Part shown: positions 25,085 to 35,058 of the stretch, in pieces
How the letters are laid out: every line of letters starts with the position of its first letter
How positions within the stretch are numbered: the first letter of the stretch is position 1
DNA from: Pseudomonas fulva 12-X
GTDB lineage: Bacteria; Pseudomonadota; Gammaproteobacteria; Pseudomonadales; Pseudomonadaceae
Reading direction: 5' to 3'
Assembly: GCF_000213805.1 (NCBI RefSeq)
Contig: NC_015556.1
Location: 2,046,001-2,110,000 of the forward strand
Length of the DNA: 64,000 nucleotides
The notes under the pieces: generated by a model
What the model saw: only the letters and a program-made list of their open reading frames with translations
Databases searched by the model: none
Told to the model about the DNA's origin: nothing
Translations under genes and position numbers: made by a program

Positions 25085-27214
25085 GTGGCACTAAATCGAG
25101 CACAGATGATTGGCGATGTTCGCAGCAACCTCGCGGGGCTGCGTCACGGCAATCTCGGCATTCCGCTGCTGCTGCTGGTCATGCTCGCCATGGTCATGCT
25201 GCCGATCCCGCCGTTTCTGCTCGACGTGCTGTTCACCTTCAGCATCGCGCTGTCCATCGTCGTCTTGCTGGTGGCGATCTATGCGTTGCGGCCGCTGGAT
25301 TTCGCCGTGTTCCCGACGATTCTGCTGGCCGCGACGCTGCTGCGCCTGGCACTCAACGTGGCGTCGACGCGCGTGGTGCTGCTGCACGGTCAGGACGGTC
25401 ACGACGCCGCGGGCAAGGTGATCCAGGCCTTCGGTGAAGTGGTGATCGGCGGCAACTACGTGGTCGGTATCGTGGTGTTCGCGATCCTGATGATCATCAA
25501 CTTCGTGGTCGTCACCAAGGGTGCCGGGCGTATTTCCGAGGTGAGCGCGCGCTTCACCCTCGACGCCATGCCCGGCAAGCAGATGGCCATCGACGCCGAC
25601 CTCAACGCCGGCCTGATCGATCAGGTCGAGGCCAAGAAACGCCGTAGCGAAGTGGCCCAGGAAGCCGACTTCTACGGTTCCATGGACGGTGCCAGCAAGT
25701 TCGTGCGTGGTGACGCCGTTGCCGGCCTGCTGATCCTGTTCATCAACCTGATCGGCGGCATGGCCATCGGCATGCTGCAGCACGGCCTGAGTTTCGCCGA
25801 TGCTGGCCGTATCTACACCTTGCTGACCATCGGTGACGGCCTGGTCGCACAGATTCCTTCGCTGCTGCTGTCCACCGCCGCCGCCATCATGGTGACACGC
25901 GTATCCAGCGCCGAGGACATGGGCGCCCAGGTCAACCGCCAGATGTTCGCCTCGCCGCGGGCTCTGGCCGTATCCGCCGCCATCATGATCGCCATGGGCC
26001 TGGTGCCCGGCATGCCGCACATGTCGTTCATCAGCCTGGGCCTGGTCGCCGCTGGCGCGGCCTACTGGATCGCCAACAAGCAGCGCAAGGTCAAGGAAGC
26101 CGAAGTCATCGAAGTGCAGCGCCAACAGGAGCTGCTGCCGGCCCAGCGCGCCCAGGAGGTCAAGGAACTGGGCTGGGATGATGTGGTGCCGGTGGACATG
26201 GTCGGCCTGGAAGTCGGTTACCGACTGATCCCGCTGGTCGACCGCAATCAAGGTGGGCAGTTGCTGGCGCGTATCAAGGGCGTACGCAAGAAGCTTTCCC
26301 AGGAAATGGGTTTCCTGATGCCGTCGGTACATATCCGCGACAACCTGGATCTGCAGCCAAACGCCTACCGCCTGACCCTGATGGGTGTCAGCGTCGCCGA
26401 AGCCGAGGTCTACCCGGATCGCGAACTGGCGATCAACCCCGGCCAGGTCTTCGGCACGCTCAACGGTGTGGCCGCCAGAGATCCGGCGTTCGGTCTGGAG
26501 GCCGTGTGGATCGATCCGGGCCAGCGCGACCAGGCGCAATCGCTTGGCTATACCGTGGTGGATGCCAGCACCGTGGTGGCCACCCATCTCAATCAGATCC
26601 TGCACAAGCACGCCCATGAGCTGCTGGGCCATGAGGAAGTCCAGCAATTGATGCAATTGCTGGCGAAAAGCTCGCCCAAGCTCGCCGAAGAGCTGGTGCC
26701 CGGGCTGATTTCCCTGTCGACCCTGCTCAAGGTGCTGCAGGCGCTGCTGCAGGAGCAGGTGCCGGTACGCGACATCCGCACCATTGCCGAAGCCATCGCC
26801 AACGTTGCGCCGAGGAGTCAAGATCCCGCCGCCATGGTCGCGGCAGTCCGAGTGGCGCTGTCGCGAGCAATCGTGCAAAACATCGTGGGACTAGAGCCGG
26901 AGCTGCCTGTGATCACCCTTGAACCAAGGTTGGAACAGATATTGCTAAACAGTCTTCAGAAGGCCGGTCAGGGCTCCGAGGATGGCATCCTCCTCGAACC
27001 TGGCATGGCCGAGAAGCTGCAGCGTTCCCTGGTGGAAGCAGCGCAGCGTCAGGAGATGCTTGGCAAGCCGGTGATTCTGCTGGCAGCCGGGCCGGTTCGG
27101 GGAATGCTCTCGCGTTTCGCCCGGTTGGCCGTCCCGAGCATGCATGTTCTGGCGTACCAGGAAATTCCGGACAACAAGCAGGTCACCATCGTTGCGACGG
27201 TGGGGCAGAACTAA
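25085..27214 (+). CDS. flhA: Flagellar export apparatus protein FlhA
   Basis: A 709-residue export gate protein. About eight transmembrane helices fill residues 20-320, with the FHIPEP-region equivalent around RFTLDAMPGKQMAIDADLNA. The large cytoplasmic domain (about 330-700) docks chaperone-substrate complexes. The start is a GTG at 25085, behind a weak GGGG. An ATG seven codons later (MIGDVRSNLAG) is possible, but family length favours the GTG. flhF follows after 15 nt. Confidence 0.96.
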   Translation: MALNRAQMIGDVRSNLAGLRHGNLGIPLLLLVMLAMVMLPIPPFLLDVLFTFSIALSIVVLLVAIYALRPLDFAVFPTILLAATLLRLALNVASTRVVLLHGQDGHDAAGKVIQAFGEVVIGGNYVVGIVVFAILMIINFVVVTKGAGRISEVSARFTLDAMPGKQMAIDADLNAGLIDQVEAKKRRSEVAQEADFYGSMDGASKFVRGDAVAGLLILFINLIGGMAIGMLQHGLSFADAGRIYTLLTIGDGLVAQIPSLLLSTAAAIMVTRVSSAEDMGAQVNRQMFASPRALAVSAAIMIAMGLVPGMPHMSFISLGLVAAGAAYWIANKQRKVKEAEVIEVQRQQELLPAQRAQEVKELGWDDVVPVDMVGLEVGYRLIPLVDRNQGGQLLARIKGVRKKLSQEMGFLMPSVHIRDNLDLQPNAYRLTLMGVSVAEAEVYPDRELAINPGQVFGTLNGVAARDPAFGLEAVWIDPGQRDQAQSLGYTVVDASTVVATHLNQILHKHAHELLGHEEVQQLMQLLAKSSPKLAEELVPGLISLSTLLKVLQALLQEQVPVRDIRTIAEAIANVAPRSQDPAAMVAAVRVALSRAIVQNIVGLEPELPVITLEPRLEQILLNSLQKAGQGSEDGILLEPGMAEKLQRSLVEAAQRQEMLGKPVILLAAGPVRGMLSRFARLAVPSMHVLAYQEIPDNKQVTIVATVGQN

Positions 27215-27229
27215 TCGAGGGTACGGGCC

Positions 27230-28537
27230 ATGCAGGTCAAACGCTTTTTCGCTGCCGATATGCGCCAAGCCATGAAGCTGGTTCGCGATGAGCTGGGCGC
27301 CGATGCGACCATCATTGCCAACCGCCGTGTGGCCGGTGGTGTGGAATTGACGGCTGCGCTCGATTATCAGGCTCCGCCGGTTCCGGCGCGCCAGGCCAAT
27401 CCGGCGCTGGAAGCCGAGCTGCGCAAGACCCAGTCGAAGATCGCTTCGGCCCACGCCGAGCTGAGCACGCGTAGCCAGCTTGATGCCGGCAAGGATCGTC
27501 AGCTGTTTGGCGCGGCAGCTGCCACGCCGCCGGCCGACAGCCTGGAAGCTGTGCTCAAGCGTCAGCAGCAGAAGCCTGCTTCGGCCGCGGTTGACCAGTC
27601 GGCGCTGGATTCCATGCGCTCTGAATTGCATGGCTTGCGTGAATTGATCGAAATGCAGATGGGCTCGATGGCCTGGGGGCAGCTGCAGGCTCGTCGCCCG
27701 CAGCAGGCCACCCTTTGGCGCCGTCTGCAGCGCATGGGGGTGCCGGCGGAGCTATCGCGGGTGCTGCTCGAGCGTGTGGCCTCGATTGCCGATCAGCGCA
27801 AAGCCTGGCGCATGGTGCTGGCGCATCTCGCCCATTCGATCCAGACGCCCAAGCAGGAGCCGATGGAAGAGGGTGGCGTGATCGCCCTGGTCGGCCCCGC
27901 CGGCATGGGCAAGACCACGACCCTGGCCAAGCTGGCTGCGCGCTACGTACTCAAGTACGGCGCTGCCAGCATCGCCCTGGTGAGCATGGACAGCTACCGG
28001 ATCGGCGCCCAGGAGCAGCTCAAGACTCTGGGCCGGATTCTTGGCGTTTCGGTGACTCAGGTCGACCCGGGCCAATCGCTGACCCAGGCGATCGCGCCAT
28101 TGGCGCGCAAGCGCGTGGTACTGATCGACACCGCCGGCCTGCCCGCCAATGATCCGGCGCTGCGCATGCAGCTCGAAGCGCTGGCCAGCCGCGGCGTCAA
28201 CGCACGCAATTACCTGGTGCTGGCCGCTACTAGCCAGGCGCAGGTGCTCAAGGCGGCCTATCACAGCTACAAGCGCTGTGGGCTGGCCGGCTGCATTCTG
28301 AGTAAACTGGATGAAGCCACCAGCATGGGCGAGGTTTTGGGGCTGGCTATCGGCCACCGTCTGCCGGTAGCCTACCTGGCAGATGGCCCGCGCATCCCGG
28401 ATGACGTGCACGTGCCGCGCAGCCATCAACTGGTTAGCCGCGCCGTCGGTCTACAGGCTCCGGACGAGCCGAGCGAAGACACCATGGCCGATATGTTCGC
28501 AGGGCTCTATCAGAACCCGGCCAGACAGGCCGGTTGA
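27230..28537 (+). CDS. flhF: Polar flagellar placement GTPase FlhF
   Basis: A 435-residue SRP-type GTPase. The N-terminal segment MQVKRFFAADMRQAMKLV is followed by a variable linker and helical N domain, then the G domain with GPAGMGKTTT (about 222-231), VSMDSYRIGAQEQL, LIDTAGL and SKLDEAT. FlhF directs the first flagellar proteins to the cell pole. It lies between flhA and its partner fleN. Confidence 0.96.
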   Translation: MQVKRFFAADMRQAMKLVRDELGADATIIANRRVAGGVELTAALDYQAPPVPARQANPALEAELRKTQSKIASAHAELSTRSQLDAGKDRQLFGAAAATPPADSLEAVLKRQQQKPASAAVDQSALDSMRSELHGLRELIEMQMGSMAWGQLQARRPQQATLWRRLQRMGVPAELSRVLLERVASIADQRKAWRMVLAHLAHSIQTPKQEPMEEGGVIALVGPAGMGKTTTLAKLAARYVLKYGAASIALVSMDSYRIGAQEQLKTLGRILGVSVTQVDPGQSLTQAIAPLARKRVVLIDTAGLPANDPALRMQLEALASRGVNARNYLVLAATSQAQVLKAAYHSYKRCGLAGCILSKLDEATSMGEVLGLAIGHRLPVAYLADGPRIPDDVHVPRSHQLVSRAVGLQAPDEPSEDTMADMFAGLYQNPARQAG

Positions 28538-28634
28538 ACGGATTGAATGCGGTGACGCGCTGGTCGTGCTCGCCGCGACAGCGCACAATGGCCCCAGGGC
28601 CCACAGTGAAGTCAGAATAAGGTGTGTAGATAAC

Positions 28635-29465
28635 ATGGGTATGCATCCCGTACAGGTGATCGCGGTGACCGGCGGCAAAGGCGGCGTTGGCAAGACCAAT
28701 GTGTCGGTGAACTTGTCGCTGGCACTGGCCGATCTTGGTCGGCGCGTCATGCTCATGGATGCCGACTTGGGTCTGGCCAACGTCGACGTGCTGCTCGGCC
28801 TGACCGCCAAGCGCACCCTCGCCGACGTGATCGACGGTGAGTGCGATCTGCGCGACGTAGTGCTGCAGGGGCCCGGCGGCATTCGTATCGTGCCGGCCGC
28901 TTCCGGTACTCAAGCCATGGTGCAGCTCACGCCCATGCAGCACGCCGGCCTGATCCAGGCCTTCAGCGACATCAGCGACAACCTCGATGTGCTTATCGTC
29001 GATACCGCTGCCGGCATCGGCGATTCGGTGGTCAGCTTCGTGCGCGCAGCCCAGGAAGTGCTGGTGGTGGTGTGCGACGAACCGACGTCCATCACCGATG
29101 CCTACGCCCTGATCAAACTGCTCAATCGCGATCACGGCATGAATCGTTTCCGGGTGCTCGCCAACATGGCGCACAGCCCCCAGGAAGGTCGCAATCTCTT
29201 TGCTAAGCTGACCAAAGTGACCGACCGTTTTCTGGATGTCGCGCTGCAGTACGTGGGCGCGGTGCCGTACGACGAATCGGTTCGCAAGGCCGTACAGAAA
29301 CAGCGTGCGGTGTATGAGGCGTTCCCTCGTTCGAAGTGCGCGCTGGCGTTCAAGGCGATTGCCCAGAAGGTCGATGCATGGCCCTTGCCGGCCAACCCGC
29401 GTGGCCATCTGGAGTTTTTCGTGGAGCGCCTGGTGCAACAACCGACTGCAGACACGGCTGTATGA
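28635..29465 (+). CDS. fleN: Flagellar number regulator FleN (FlhG), MinD-like ATPase
   Basis: A 276-residue ParA/MinD ATPase. The deviant Walker A GGKGGVGKTN is at about 13-22, the second nucleotide motif is LMDADLGLANVDVLLG, and Walker B is LIVDTAAGIGD. In Pseudomonas FleN restrains FleQ and keeps one polar flagellum. The ATG at 28635 lies about 10 nt after AAGGTG; MHPVQ two codons on is an alternative. Its TGA overlaps the fliA ATG. Confidence 0.96.
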   Translation: MGMHPVQVIAVTGGKGGVGKTNVSVNLSLALADLGRRVMLMDADLGLANVDVLLGLTAKRTLADVIDGECDLRDVVLQGPGGIRIVPAASGTQAMVQLTPMQHAGLIQAFSDISDNLDVLIVDTAAGIGDSVVSFVRAAQEVLVVVCDEPTSITDAYALIKLLNRDHGMNRFRVLANMAHSPQEGRNLFAKLTKVTDRFLDVALQYVGAVPYDESVRKAVQKQRAVYEAFPRSKCALAFKAIAQKVDAWPLPANPRGHLEFFVERLVQQPTADTAV

Positions 29466-30205
29466 CGACAGCCTCTGGACTCCGAATGTACAGCAAGGCA
29501 CAAGCACGAGATTCACAGCATCAGTTGATCGAGCGCCACGCGCCGCTGGTAAAACGCATCGCCTACCACCTGCTGGCCCGTCTGCCCGCCAACGTGCAGG
29601 TCGACGACCTGATCCAGGCCGGCATGATCGGTCTGCTCGAGGCGTCGCGTAAGTACGATGCCGGCAAGGGCGCCAGTTTCGAGACCTTTGCCGGTATCCG
29701 CATCCGCGGGGCCATGCTCGACGAGGTACGCAAGGGCGACTGGGCGCCGCGTTCGGTGCACCGCAACAGCCGCATGGTCAGTGACGCAATACGAAAAATT
29801 GAGGCCAGAACCGGTCGTGACGCTAAAGATCACGAGGTTGCTGCCGAACTCCAATTGAGTCTCGAAGATTACTACGGCATTCTTGGCGACACTTTGGGCA
29901 GCCGCCTGTTCAGTTTCGACGACCTCTTGCAGGAAGGCGAGAATGGCGGTCTGCAGGAAGACACGAGTTCCCTGCATCACGGACCTTCGCATGAACTGGA
30001 AGACAATCGTTTCCAGGCAGCACTGGCCGATGCCATCAGTAATCTGCCGGAACGTGAGCGGCTGGTGTTGTCGCTGTACTACGACGAGGAATTGAACCTC
30101 AAGGAAATCGGCGAGGTGTTGGGGGTGAGTGAGTCGCGGGTCAGCCAACTGCATAGTCAGTGTGCCGCGCGCTTACGGGCGCGGTTGGGGGAGTGGCGCG
30201 CATAG
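29462..30205 (+). CDS. fliA: Flagellar sigma factor FliA (sigma28)
   Basis: A 247-residue sigma factor. Region 2 contains LPANVQVDDLIQAGMIGLLEA and FETFAGIRIRGAMLDEVRKGDW, and region 4 contains LPERERLVLSLYYDEELNLK followed by IGEVLGVSESRVSQLHSQ. It directs late flagellar and chemotaxis genes, and the aer promoter at 170-196 is a candidate target. The ATGA overlap with fleN implies coupling. Confidence 0.97.
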   Translation: MTTASGLRMYSKAQARDSQHQLIERHAPLVKRIAYHLLARLPANVQVDDLIQAGMIGLLEASRKYDAGKGASFETFAGIRIRGAMLDEVRKGDWAPRSVHRNSRMVSDAIRKIEARTGRDAKDHEVAAELQLSLEDYYGILGDTLGSRLFSFDDLLQEGENGGLQEDTSSLHHGPSHELEDNRFQAALADAISNLPERERLVLSLYYDEELNLKEIGEVLGVSESRVSQLHSQCAARLRARLGEWRA

Positions 30206-30390
30206 GAATTTGTGCAGGGGCTGGAGTTGGTCGAGTCAGTCCTTGTGGTAAATGCAGGACAGCAGGGCGGGGCACACAGTGAACGCAGCAAAGCCGAGCG
30301 CAATGGTTTGCGGCGTTCAGCCAGGCCGGTTTCACGATTAATAAGCGCTGCACAAGGTTGTAGGCGTTTTAGGACTGTACGGAGGTCGAC

Positions 30391-30777
30391 TTGGACAAGA
30401 ACATGAAAATCCTCATCGTCGATGATTTCTCGACGATGCGACGGATCATCAAGAACCTCTTGCGTGATCTGGGGTTCACCAACACGGCAGAGGCTGATGA
30501 CGGGGTAACCGCGCTGCCCATGCTGCAGAGCGGCAATTTCGATTTTCTGGTAACCGACTGGAACATGCCGGGCATGACCGGCATCGATCTGCTGCGCGCC
30601 GTGCGTGCCGACGAGCGACTCAAGCAGCTGCCGGTGCTCATGGTGACGGCGGAAGCCAAGCGCGATCAGATCATCGAGGCCGCACAAGCCGGTGTGAATG
30701 GCTACGTAGTCAAGCCCTTCACCGCTCAGGTGCTCAAGGAAAAGATCGAAAAAATCTTCGAGCGAGTTAACGGCTGA
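30391..30777 (+). CDS. cheY: Chemotaxis response regulator CheY
   Basis: A 128-residue single receiver domain. Acidic residues are in [11 protein letters not shown], the phosphorylated Asp is in [13 protein letters not shown], and the conserved Lys is in VVKPFTA. The start is taken as TTG at 30391 because GGAGG lies 5 nt upstream, and [12 protein letters not shown] then lines up with the start of enteric CheY; the ATG at 30403 is 17 nt from that site and gives the commonly annotated 124 residues. The 185 nt after fliA show no clear sigma54 or sigma28 promoter. Confidence 0.93.
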   Translation: MDKNMKILIVDDFSTMRRIIKNLLRDLGFTNTAEADDGVTALPMLQSGNFDFLVTDWNMPGMTGIDLLRAVRADERLKQLPVLMVTAEAKRDQIIEAAQAGVNGYVVKPFTAQVLKEKIEKIFERVNG

Positions 30778-30796
30778 TGTCTGCCGCGAGGTTGTT

Positions 30797-31585
30797 ATGG
30801 AACACGATGACACCAACGAGGTTGACCTCGAGTCGACCCTGAAAAGCAATGCCCGCCAACTGGTCGACAGCCTCGAGCAAGGAAACTTTGGCGAAGCCGT
30901 ACAGCTGATCAACGAACTGAACAAGGCGCGCGACCGGGGGCTTTACCTCGAAGTTGGCAAGCTCACCCGTGAGCTGCATAACGCCATCGTCAATTTTCAG
31001 CTCGATCCCCGGGTGCCCCACGCCAAGGAAATCTCGCAGATTTCCGACGCCACCGAGCGCCTTAACTACGTGGTGACCATGACCGAGCGTGCGGCCAACC
31101 GCACCATGGATCTGGTCGAGCAGAGCGCGCCGCTGGTCAATGATCTGAGCAGCGAAGCCGATTCGCTTGCCGAGGACTGGGGCCGTTTCATGCGCCGCGA
31201 GATGAGCGCCGAGGCGTTCCGTGAACTCGCCAAGCGCATCGAGCTGTTTCTGTCGCGCAGCCAGCGCGACACCAGCAAACTGTCTGAGCATCTCAACGAC
31301 ATTCTGCTGGCGCAGGATTTCCAGGACCTGACCGGTCAGGTGATCAAGCGTGTCACGCAACTGGTGACCGAGGTCGAGAGTAATCTGCTGAAACTGGTGC
31401 TCATGGCCAGTCAGGTTGATCGCTTTGCCGGTATCGATCACAACCACGAAGTGTTGCGTGCCGAGCAAAACAAAGAAAAAAATCCGTCCCGCGGTGAAGG
31501 TCCGCAGATTCATGCCGATAAGCGTGATGATGTCGCCTCCAACCAAGACGACGTCGACGATCTGCTGTCCAGTCTGGGTTTTTAG
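30797..31585 (+). CDS. cheZ: Chemotaxis phosphatase CheZ
   Basis: A 262-residue helical protein. The middle part has the catalytic region LLAQDFQDLTGQVIKRV, with the key Asp/Gln on the long hairpin. A Lys/Glu/Asp-rich flexible linker leads to the CheY-binding tail DDVDDLLSSLGF at the very C terminus. It removes phosphate from CheY-P. It is 19 nt after cheY and 11 nt before cheA. Confidence 0.95.
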   Translation: MEHDDTNEVDLESTLKSNARQLVDSLEQGNFGEAVQLINELNKARDRGLYLEVGKLTRELHNAIVNFQLDPRVPHAKEISQISDATERLNYVVTMTERAANRTMDLVEQSAPLVNDLSSEADSLAEDWGRFMRREMSAEAFRELAKRIELFLSRSQRDTSKLSEHLNDILLAQDFQDLTGQVIKRVTQLVTEVESNLLKLVLMASQVDRFAGIDHNHEVLRAEQNKEKNPSRGEGPQIHADKRDDVASNQDDVDDLLSSLGF

Positions 31586-31596
31586 GAGCACGTCAT

Positions 31597-33888
31597 ATGA
31601 GCTTCGGCGCCGATGAAGAAATCCTCCAGGATTTCCTGGTAGAGGCCGGCGAAATTCTCGAGCAATTGTCCGAGCAGTTGGTGGAGCTGGAAAGCCGCCC
31701 GGACGATATGAACCTGCTCAATGCGATCTTTCGAGGGTTTCACACGGTAAAAGGTGGTGCCGGCTTCTTGCAGCTCAATGAGCTGGTGGAGTGCTGCCAC
31801 ATCGCCGAAAACGTGTTCGACATCCTGCGCAAGGGCGAGCGTCGCGTGGACGCCGAGTTGATGGACGTGGTGCTCGAAGCGCTGGACGCCGTCAACGGCA
31901 TGTTCGCCGAAGTGCGCGAACGCGTGGAGCTGACGCCTGCGTCGCCAGAGCTGTTGGCCGCGCTGGCACGCCTGGCTGAGCCCGGTGGCGCCGAGCCTGC
32001 ACCTGCAGCTGTTGAGGTCGCGGCTGAGCCAGAACCGGTTGCTGCCGCGCCTGCAGAGCCCGAGGTGGCGGCAGTCGAGCCTTCAGCAGATATCTCTGAC
32101 AGCGAATTCGAGCAATTGCTCGATGCGCTGGGCGACGAAGCGCCAGCGCAGCCCGCAGCAGCGGCTGACGAAATCACTGATGACGAGTTCGAGTCGTTGC
32201 TCGATCAGTTGCACGGCAAGGGCCAGTTCAGTGCGCCTGCCGCTAAGCCTGTCGCCACCGCGCCTGCTGAGCCAGTTGCTGCCGCAACGCCTGGCGATGA
32301 AATCACCGATGATGAATTCGAAGCGCTGCTCGACCAGTTGCACGGCAAGGGCCAGTTCGCTGCGCCTGCCGTTGCGCCGGCGGCCGCACCGGTAGCCGCT
32401 TCCAGCGAACCGGCCGCGGCAGCGCCGGGCGATGAAATCACCGATGACGAGTTCGAAGCGCTGCTCGATCAACTGCATGGCAAGGGTCAATTCGTCGCGC
32501 CTGCCGTAGCGCCGGCCGCCGCCGTTGCGCCTGCTGCAAAACCGGCTCCTTCCCCGGAACCTGCCAAAGCCGCTGCGCCTGCCGCCAAGCCCGAGCCGGC
32601 CAAGGCCGCACCTGCGCCTGCCGCCAAGCCGGAACCAAGCAAGCCAGCCCCCGCCGCCGTCAAGGCCGAAGCCGGCAAACCGGCGCCTGCACCGGCTGCG
32701 GCTGCCGCGCCGGCCAGCGAAGCGGAGACCACCGTTCGCGTCGACACCGCACGCCTGGACGAGATCATGAACATGGTCGGCGAACTTGTGCTGGTGCGTA
32801 ATCGCCTGGTGCGCCTGGGGCTCAACAGCGGTGACGAGGCCATGTCCAAGGCGGTGTCGAACCTCGACGTGGTCACGGCGGATCTGCAGACCTCGGTCAT
32901 GAAGACCCGCATGCAGCCGATCAAAAAGGTCTTCGGGCGCTTCCCGCGCCTGGTTCGTGACCTGGCACGTCAGCTCAAGAAAGAGATCAACCTGGAGCTG
33001 GTCGGTGAAGAGACCGACCTGGACAAGAACCTCGTCGAGGCATTGGCCGACCCGCTGGTGCACTTGGTGCGCAACGCCGTCGATCATGGCGTGGAAAGCC
33101 CAGAGGAGCGCGAGGCGGCTGGGAAGTCCCGCACCGGGCGCGTCGTGCTGTCCGCCGAGCAGGAAGGCGACCACATCCTGCTGATGATCACCGATGACGG
33201 CAAGGGGATGGACGCCGAGATCCTGCGCAGCAAGGCCGTGGAAAAAGGCCTGCTGGACAAGGACGCCGCTGATCGCCTGAGCGATCTGGAGTGCTACAAC
33301 CTGATCTTCGCGCCGGGCTTCTCGACCAAGACCGAGATTTCCGACGTGTCGGGCCGCGGCGTTGGCATGGACGTGGTGAAAACCAAGATTTCCCAGCTCA
33401 ACGGCACGGTCAACGTGTTCTCCCAGAAGGGCCAAGGCTCGAAGATCGTCATCAAGGTGCCGCTGACCCTGGCGATCATGCCGACGCTGATGGTGATGCT
33501 CGGCAACCAGGCGTTCGCCTTCCCGCTGGTCAACGTCAACGAGATATTCCACCTCGATCTGTCGCGCACCAACGTGGTCGACGGCCAGGAAGTGGTGATC
33601 GTTCGCGACAAGGCGCTGCCGCTGTTCTACCTCAAGCGCTGGCTGGTGAGCAGTGCTGCGCACGAAGAGCAGGGCGAAGGGCATGTGGTTATTCTCACCG
33701 TGGGCAACCAGCGCATCGGCTTCGTGGTCGACCAGCTGGTGGGCCAGGAAGAGGTGGTGATCAAGCCGCTGGGCAAGATGCTTCAGGGTACCCCCGGCAT
33801 GTCCGGTGCGACCATCACCGGTGATGGCCGCATCGCGCTGATTCTCGATGTGCCCAGCATGCTCAAGCGCTACGCACGGCGTCTCTGA
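31597..33888 (+). CDS. cheA: Chemotaxis histidine kinase CheA with repeat-bearing linker
   Basis: A 763-residue kinase. The P1 Hpt domain (1-105) has the phospho-His H49 in GFHTVKGGAG. Residues 110-375 are a long Ala/Pro/Glu linker with no recognisable globular P2 domain but with repeated DEITDDEFEALLDQLHGKGQ units. P3 dimerisation starts near 378 (RVDTARLDEIMNMVGELVLV). The P4 ATPase follows with HLVRNAVDHGVE, DDGKGMD and GRGVGMDVV, and the P5 CheW-like domain ends the protein. In polar flagellates the linker region can also bind ParP. It sits between cheZ and cheB. Confidence 0.97.
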   Translation: MSFGADEEILQDFLVEAGEILEQLSEQLVELESRPDDMNLLNAIFRGFHTVKGGAGFLQLNELVECCHIAENVFDILRKGERRVDAELMDVVLEALDAVNGMFAEVRERVELTPASPELLAALARLAEPGGAEPAPAAVEVAAEPEPVAAAPAEPEVAAVEPSADISDSEFEQLLDALGDEAPAQPAAAADEITDDEFESLLDQLHGKGQFSAPAAKPVATAPAEPVAAATPGDEITDDEFEALLDQLHGKGQFAAPAVAPAAAPVAASSEPAAAAPGDEITDDEFEALLDQLHGKGQFVAPAVAPAAAVAPAAKPAPSPEPAKAAAPAAKPEPAKAAPAPAAKPEPSKPAPAAVKAEAGKPAPAPAAAAAPASEAETTVRVDTARLDEIMNMVGELVLVRNRLVRLGLNSGDEAMSKAVSNLDVVTADLQTSVMKTRMQPIKKVFGRFPRLVRDLARQLKKEINLELVGEETDLDKNLVEALADPLVHLVRNAVDHGVESPEEREAAGKSRTGRVVLSAEQEGDHILLMITDDGKGMDAEILRSKAVEKGLLDKDAADRLSDLECYNLIFAPGFSTKTEISDVSGRGVGMDVVKTKISQLNGTVNVFSQKGQGSKIVIKVPLTLAIMPTLMVMLGNQAFAFPLVNVNEIFHLDLSRTNVVDGQEVVIVRDKALPLFYLKRWLVSSAAHEEQGEGHVVILTVGNQRIGFVVDQLVGQEEVVIKPLGKMLQGTPGMSGATITGDGRIALILDVPSMLKRYARRL
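32089..32493 (+). repeat. Coding repeats in the CheA linker
   Basis: Three near-identical 21-residue units, DEITDDEFE(S/A)LLDQLHGKGQF, start at residues 191, 234 and 279 (DNA 32167, 32296, 32431; spacing 129 and 135 bp), each followed by an Ala/Pro spacer. A diverged fourth unit, DISDSEFEQLLDALGD, starts at residue 165. The core resembles the FliM N-terminal and CheZ C-terminal CheY-binding peptides. Confidence 0.9.
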
Positions 33889-33930
33889 TCGTCCGCGGCA
33901 CGGCGACGGCCGTACCGCTTAGGAGTGTTT

Positions 33931-35058
33931 ATGGTTGTCAAGGTACTGGTAGTCGATGACTCCGGTTTTTTCCGTCGCAGGGTTTCGGAAATTCTCTCGT
34001 CGGACCCCAACATCACCGTGGTCGGTACGGCCACCAATGGACGTGAGGCGATCGATCAGGCCCTGGCATTGAAGCCGGACGTGATCACCATGGATTACGA
34101 GATGCCGCTCATGGACGGCATCACCTCCGTGCGCAACATCATGCAGCGCTGCCCCACGCCGGTTCTGATGTTTTCCTCGCTCACCCACGAAGGCGCCCGC
34201 GTCACCCTGGACGCGCTGGATGCCGGTGCGGTGGACTTTCTGCCGAAAAACTTCGAAGACATCTCGCGCAACCCCGAGAAGGTCAAGCAACTGCTGTGCG
34301 AGAAGGTGCATAGCATCTCGCGCAGCAACCGCCGGGGGATCGGCACGGCGTCCCTGACGCCGCCTGCCGGCGGTGGCCTGAGCCGACCTGCCAGCACGCC
34401 GAGCACGCCAGCTCCCGCTGCGCGCCCGCAGCCGAGCGTCAGCCATCCGCCGGCCGAGCGGCATGCTTCGCCTTCCAGCGCGGCGCCCAAGCGCAAGGCC
34501 TACAAGCTGGTGGCTATCGGCACCTCGACCGGTGGTCCGGTGGCCCTGCAGCGTGTGCTGACCCAATTGCCGGCCAACTTCCCGACGCCCATCGTGCTGA
34601 TCCAGCATATGCCGGCCGCTTTCACCAAGGCTTTCGCCGAGCGTCTGGACAAGCTCTGCAAGATCAACGTCAAGGAAGCCGAGGACGGCGATATCCTGCG
34701 CCCCGGCCTGGCCATCCTGGCTCCCGGCGGCAAGCAGATGATGATCGACGGCCGCGGCACCATCCGCATCCTGCCCGGTGACGAGCGGTTGAACTACAAG
34801 CCGTGCGTGGACATCACCTTCGGCTCTGCGGCCAAGTCCTACAACGACAAGGTGCTGGCCGTGGTGCTGACCGGCATGGGCGCCGACGGCCGTGAAGGCG
34901 CGCGCCTGCTCAAGCAGGGCGGCAGCCAGGTATGGGCTCAGGATGAAGCGAGCTGCGTGATCTACGGCATGCCCATGGCCATCGTGAAAGCCAACCTGGC
35001 CGACGCGGTGTATCCCCTTGATGATATCGGTCGCCATCTGGTCGAGGCCTGCCTCTGA
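33931..35058 (+). CDS. cheB: Chemotaxis methylesterase CheB
   Basis: A 375-residue protein. The receiver domain (1-120) contains [10 protein letters not shown] and [14 protein letters not shown] Pro/Ser-rich linker (about 130-185) precedes the methylesterase domain with catalytic Ser in GTSTGGP, His in IQHMPAAFT and Asp in [17 protein letters not shown] lies 5 nt before the ATG at 33931; an in-frame GTG two codons earlier overlaps that site. Its stop overlaps motC by one base. Confidence 0.96.
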   Translation: MVVKVLVVDDSGFFRRRVSEILSSDPNITVVGTATNGREAIDQALALKPDVITMDYEMPLMDGITSVRNIMQRCPTPVLMFSSLTHEGARVTLDALDAGAVDFLPKNFEDISRNPEKVKQLLCEKVHSISRSNRRGIGTASLTPPAGGGLSRPASTPSTPAPAARPQPSVSHPPAERHASPSSAAPKRKAYKLVAIGTSTGGPVALQRVLTQLPANFPTPIVLIQHMPAAFTKAFAERLDKLCKINVKEAEDGDILRPGLAILAPGGKQMMIDGRGTIRILPGDERLNYKPCVDITFGSAAKSYNDKVLAVVLTGMGADGREGARLLKQGGSQVWAQDEASCVIYGMPMAIVKANLADAVYPLDDIGRHLVEACL

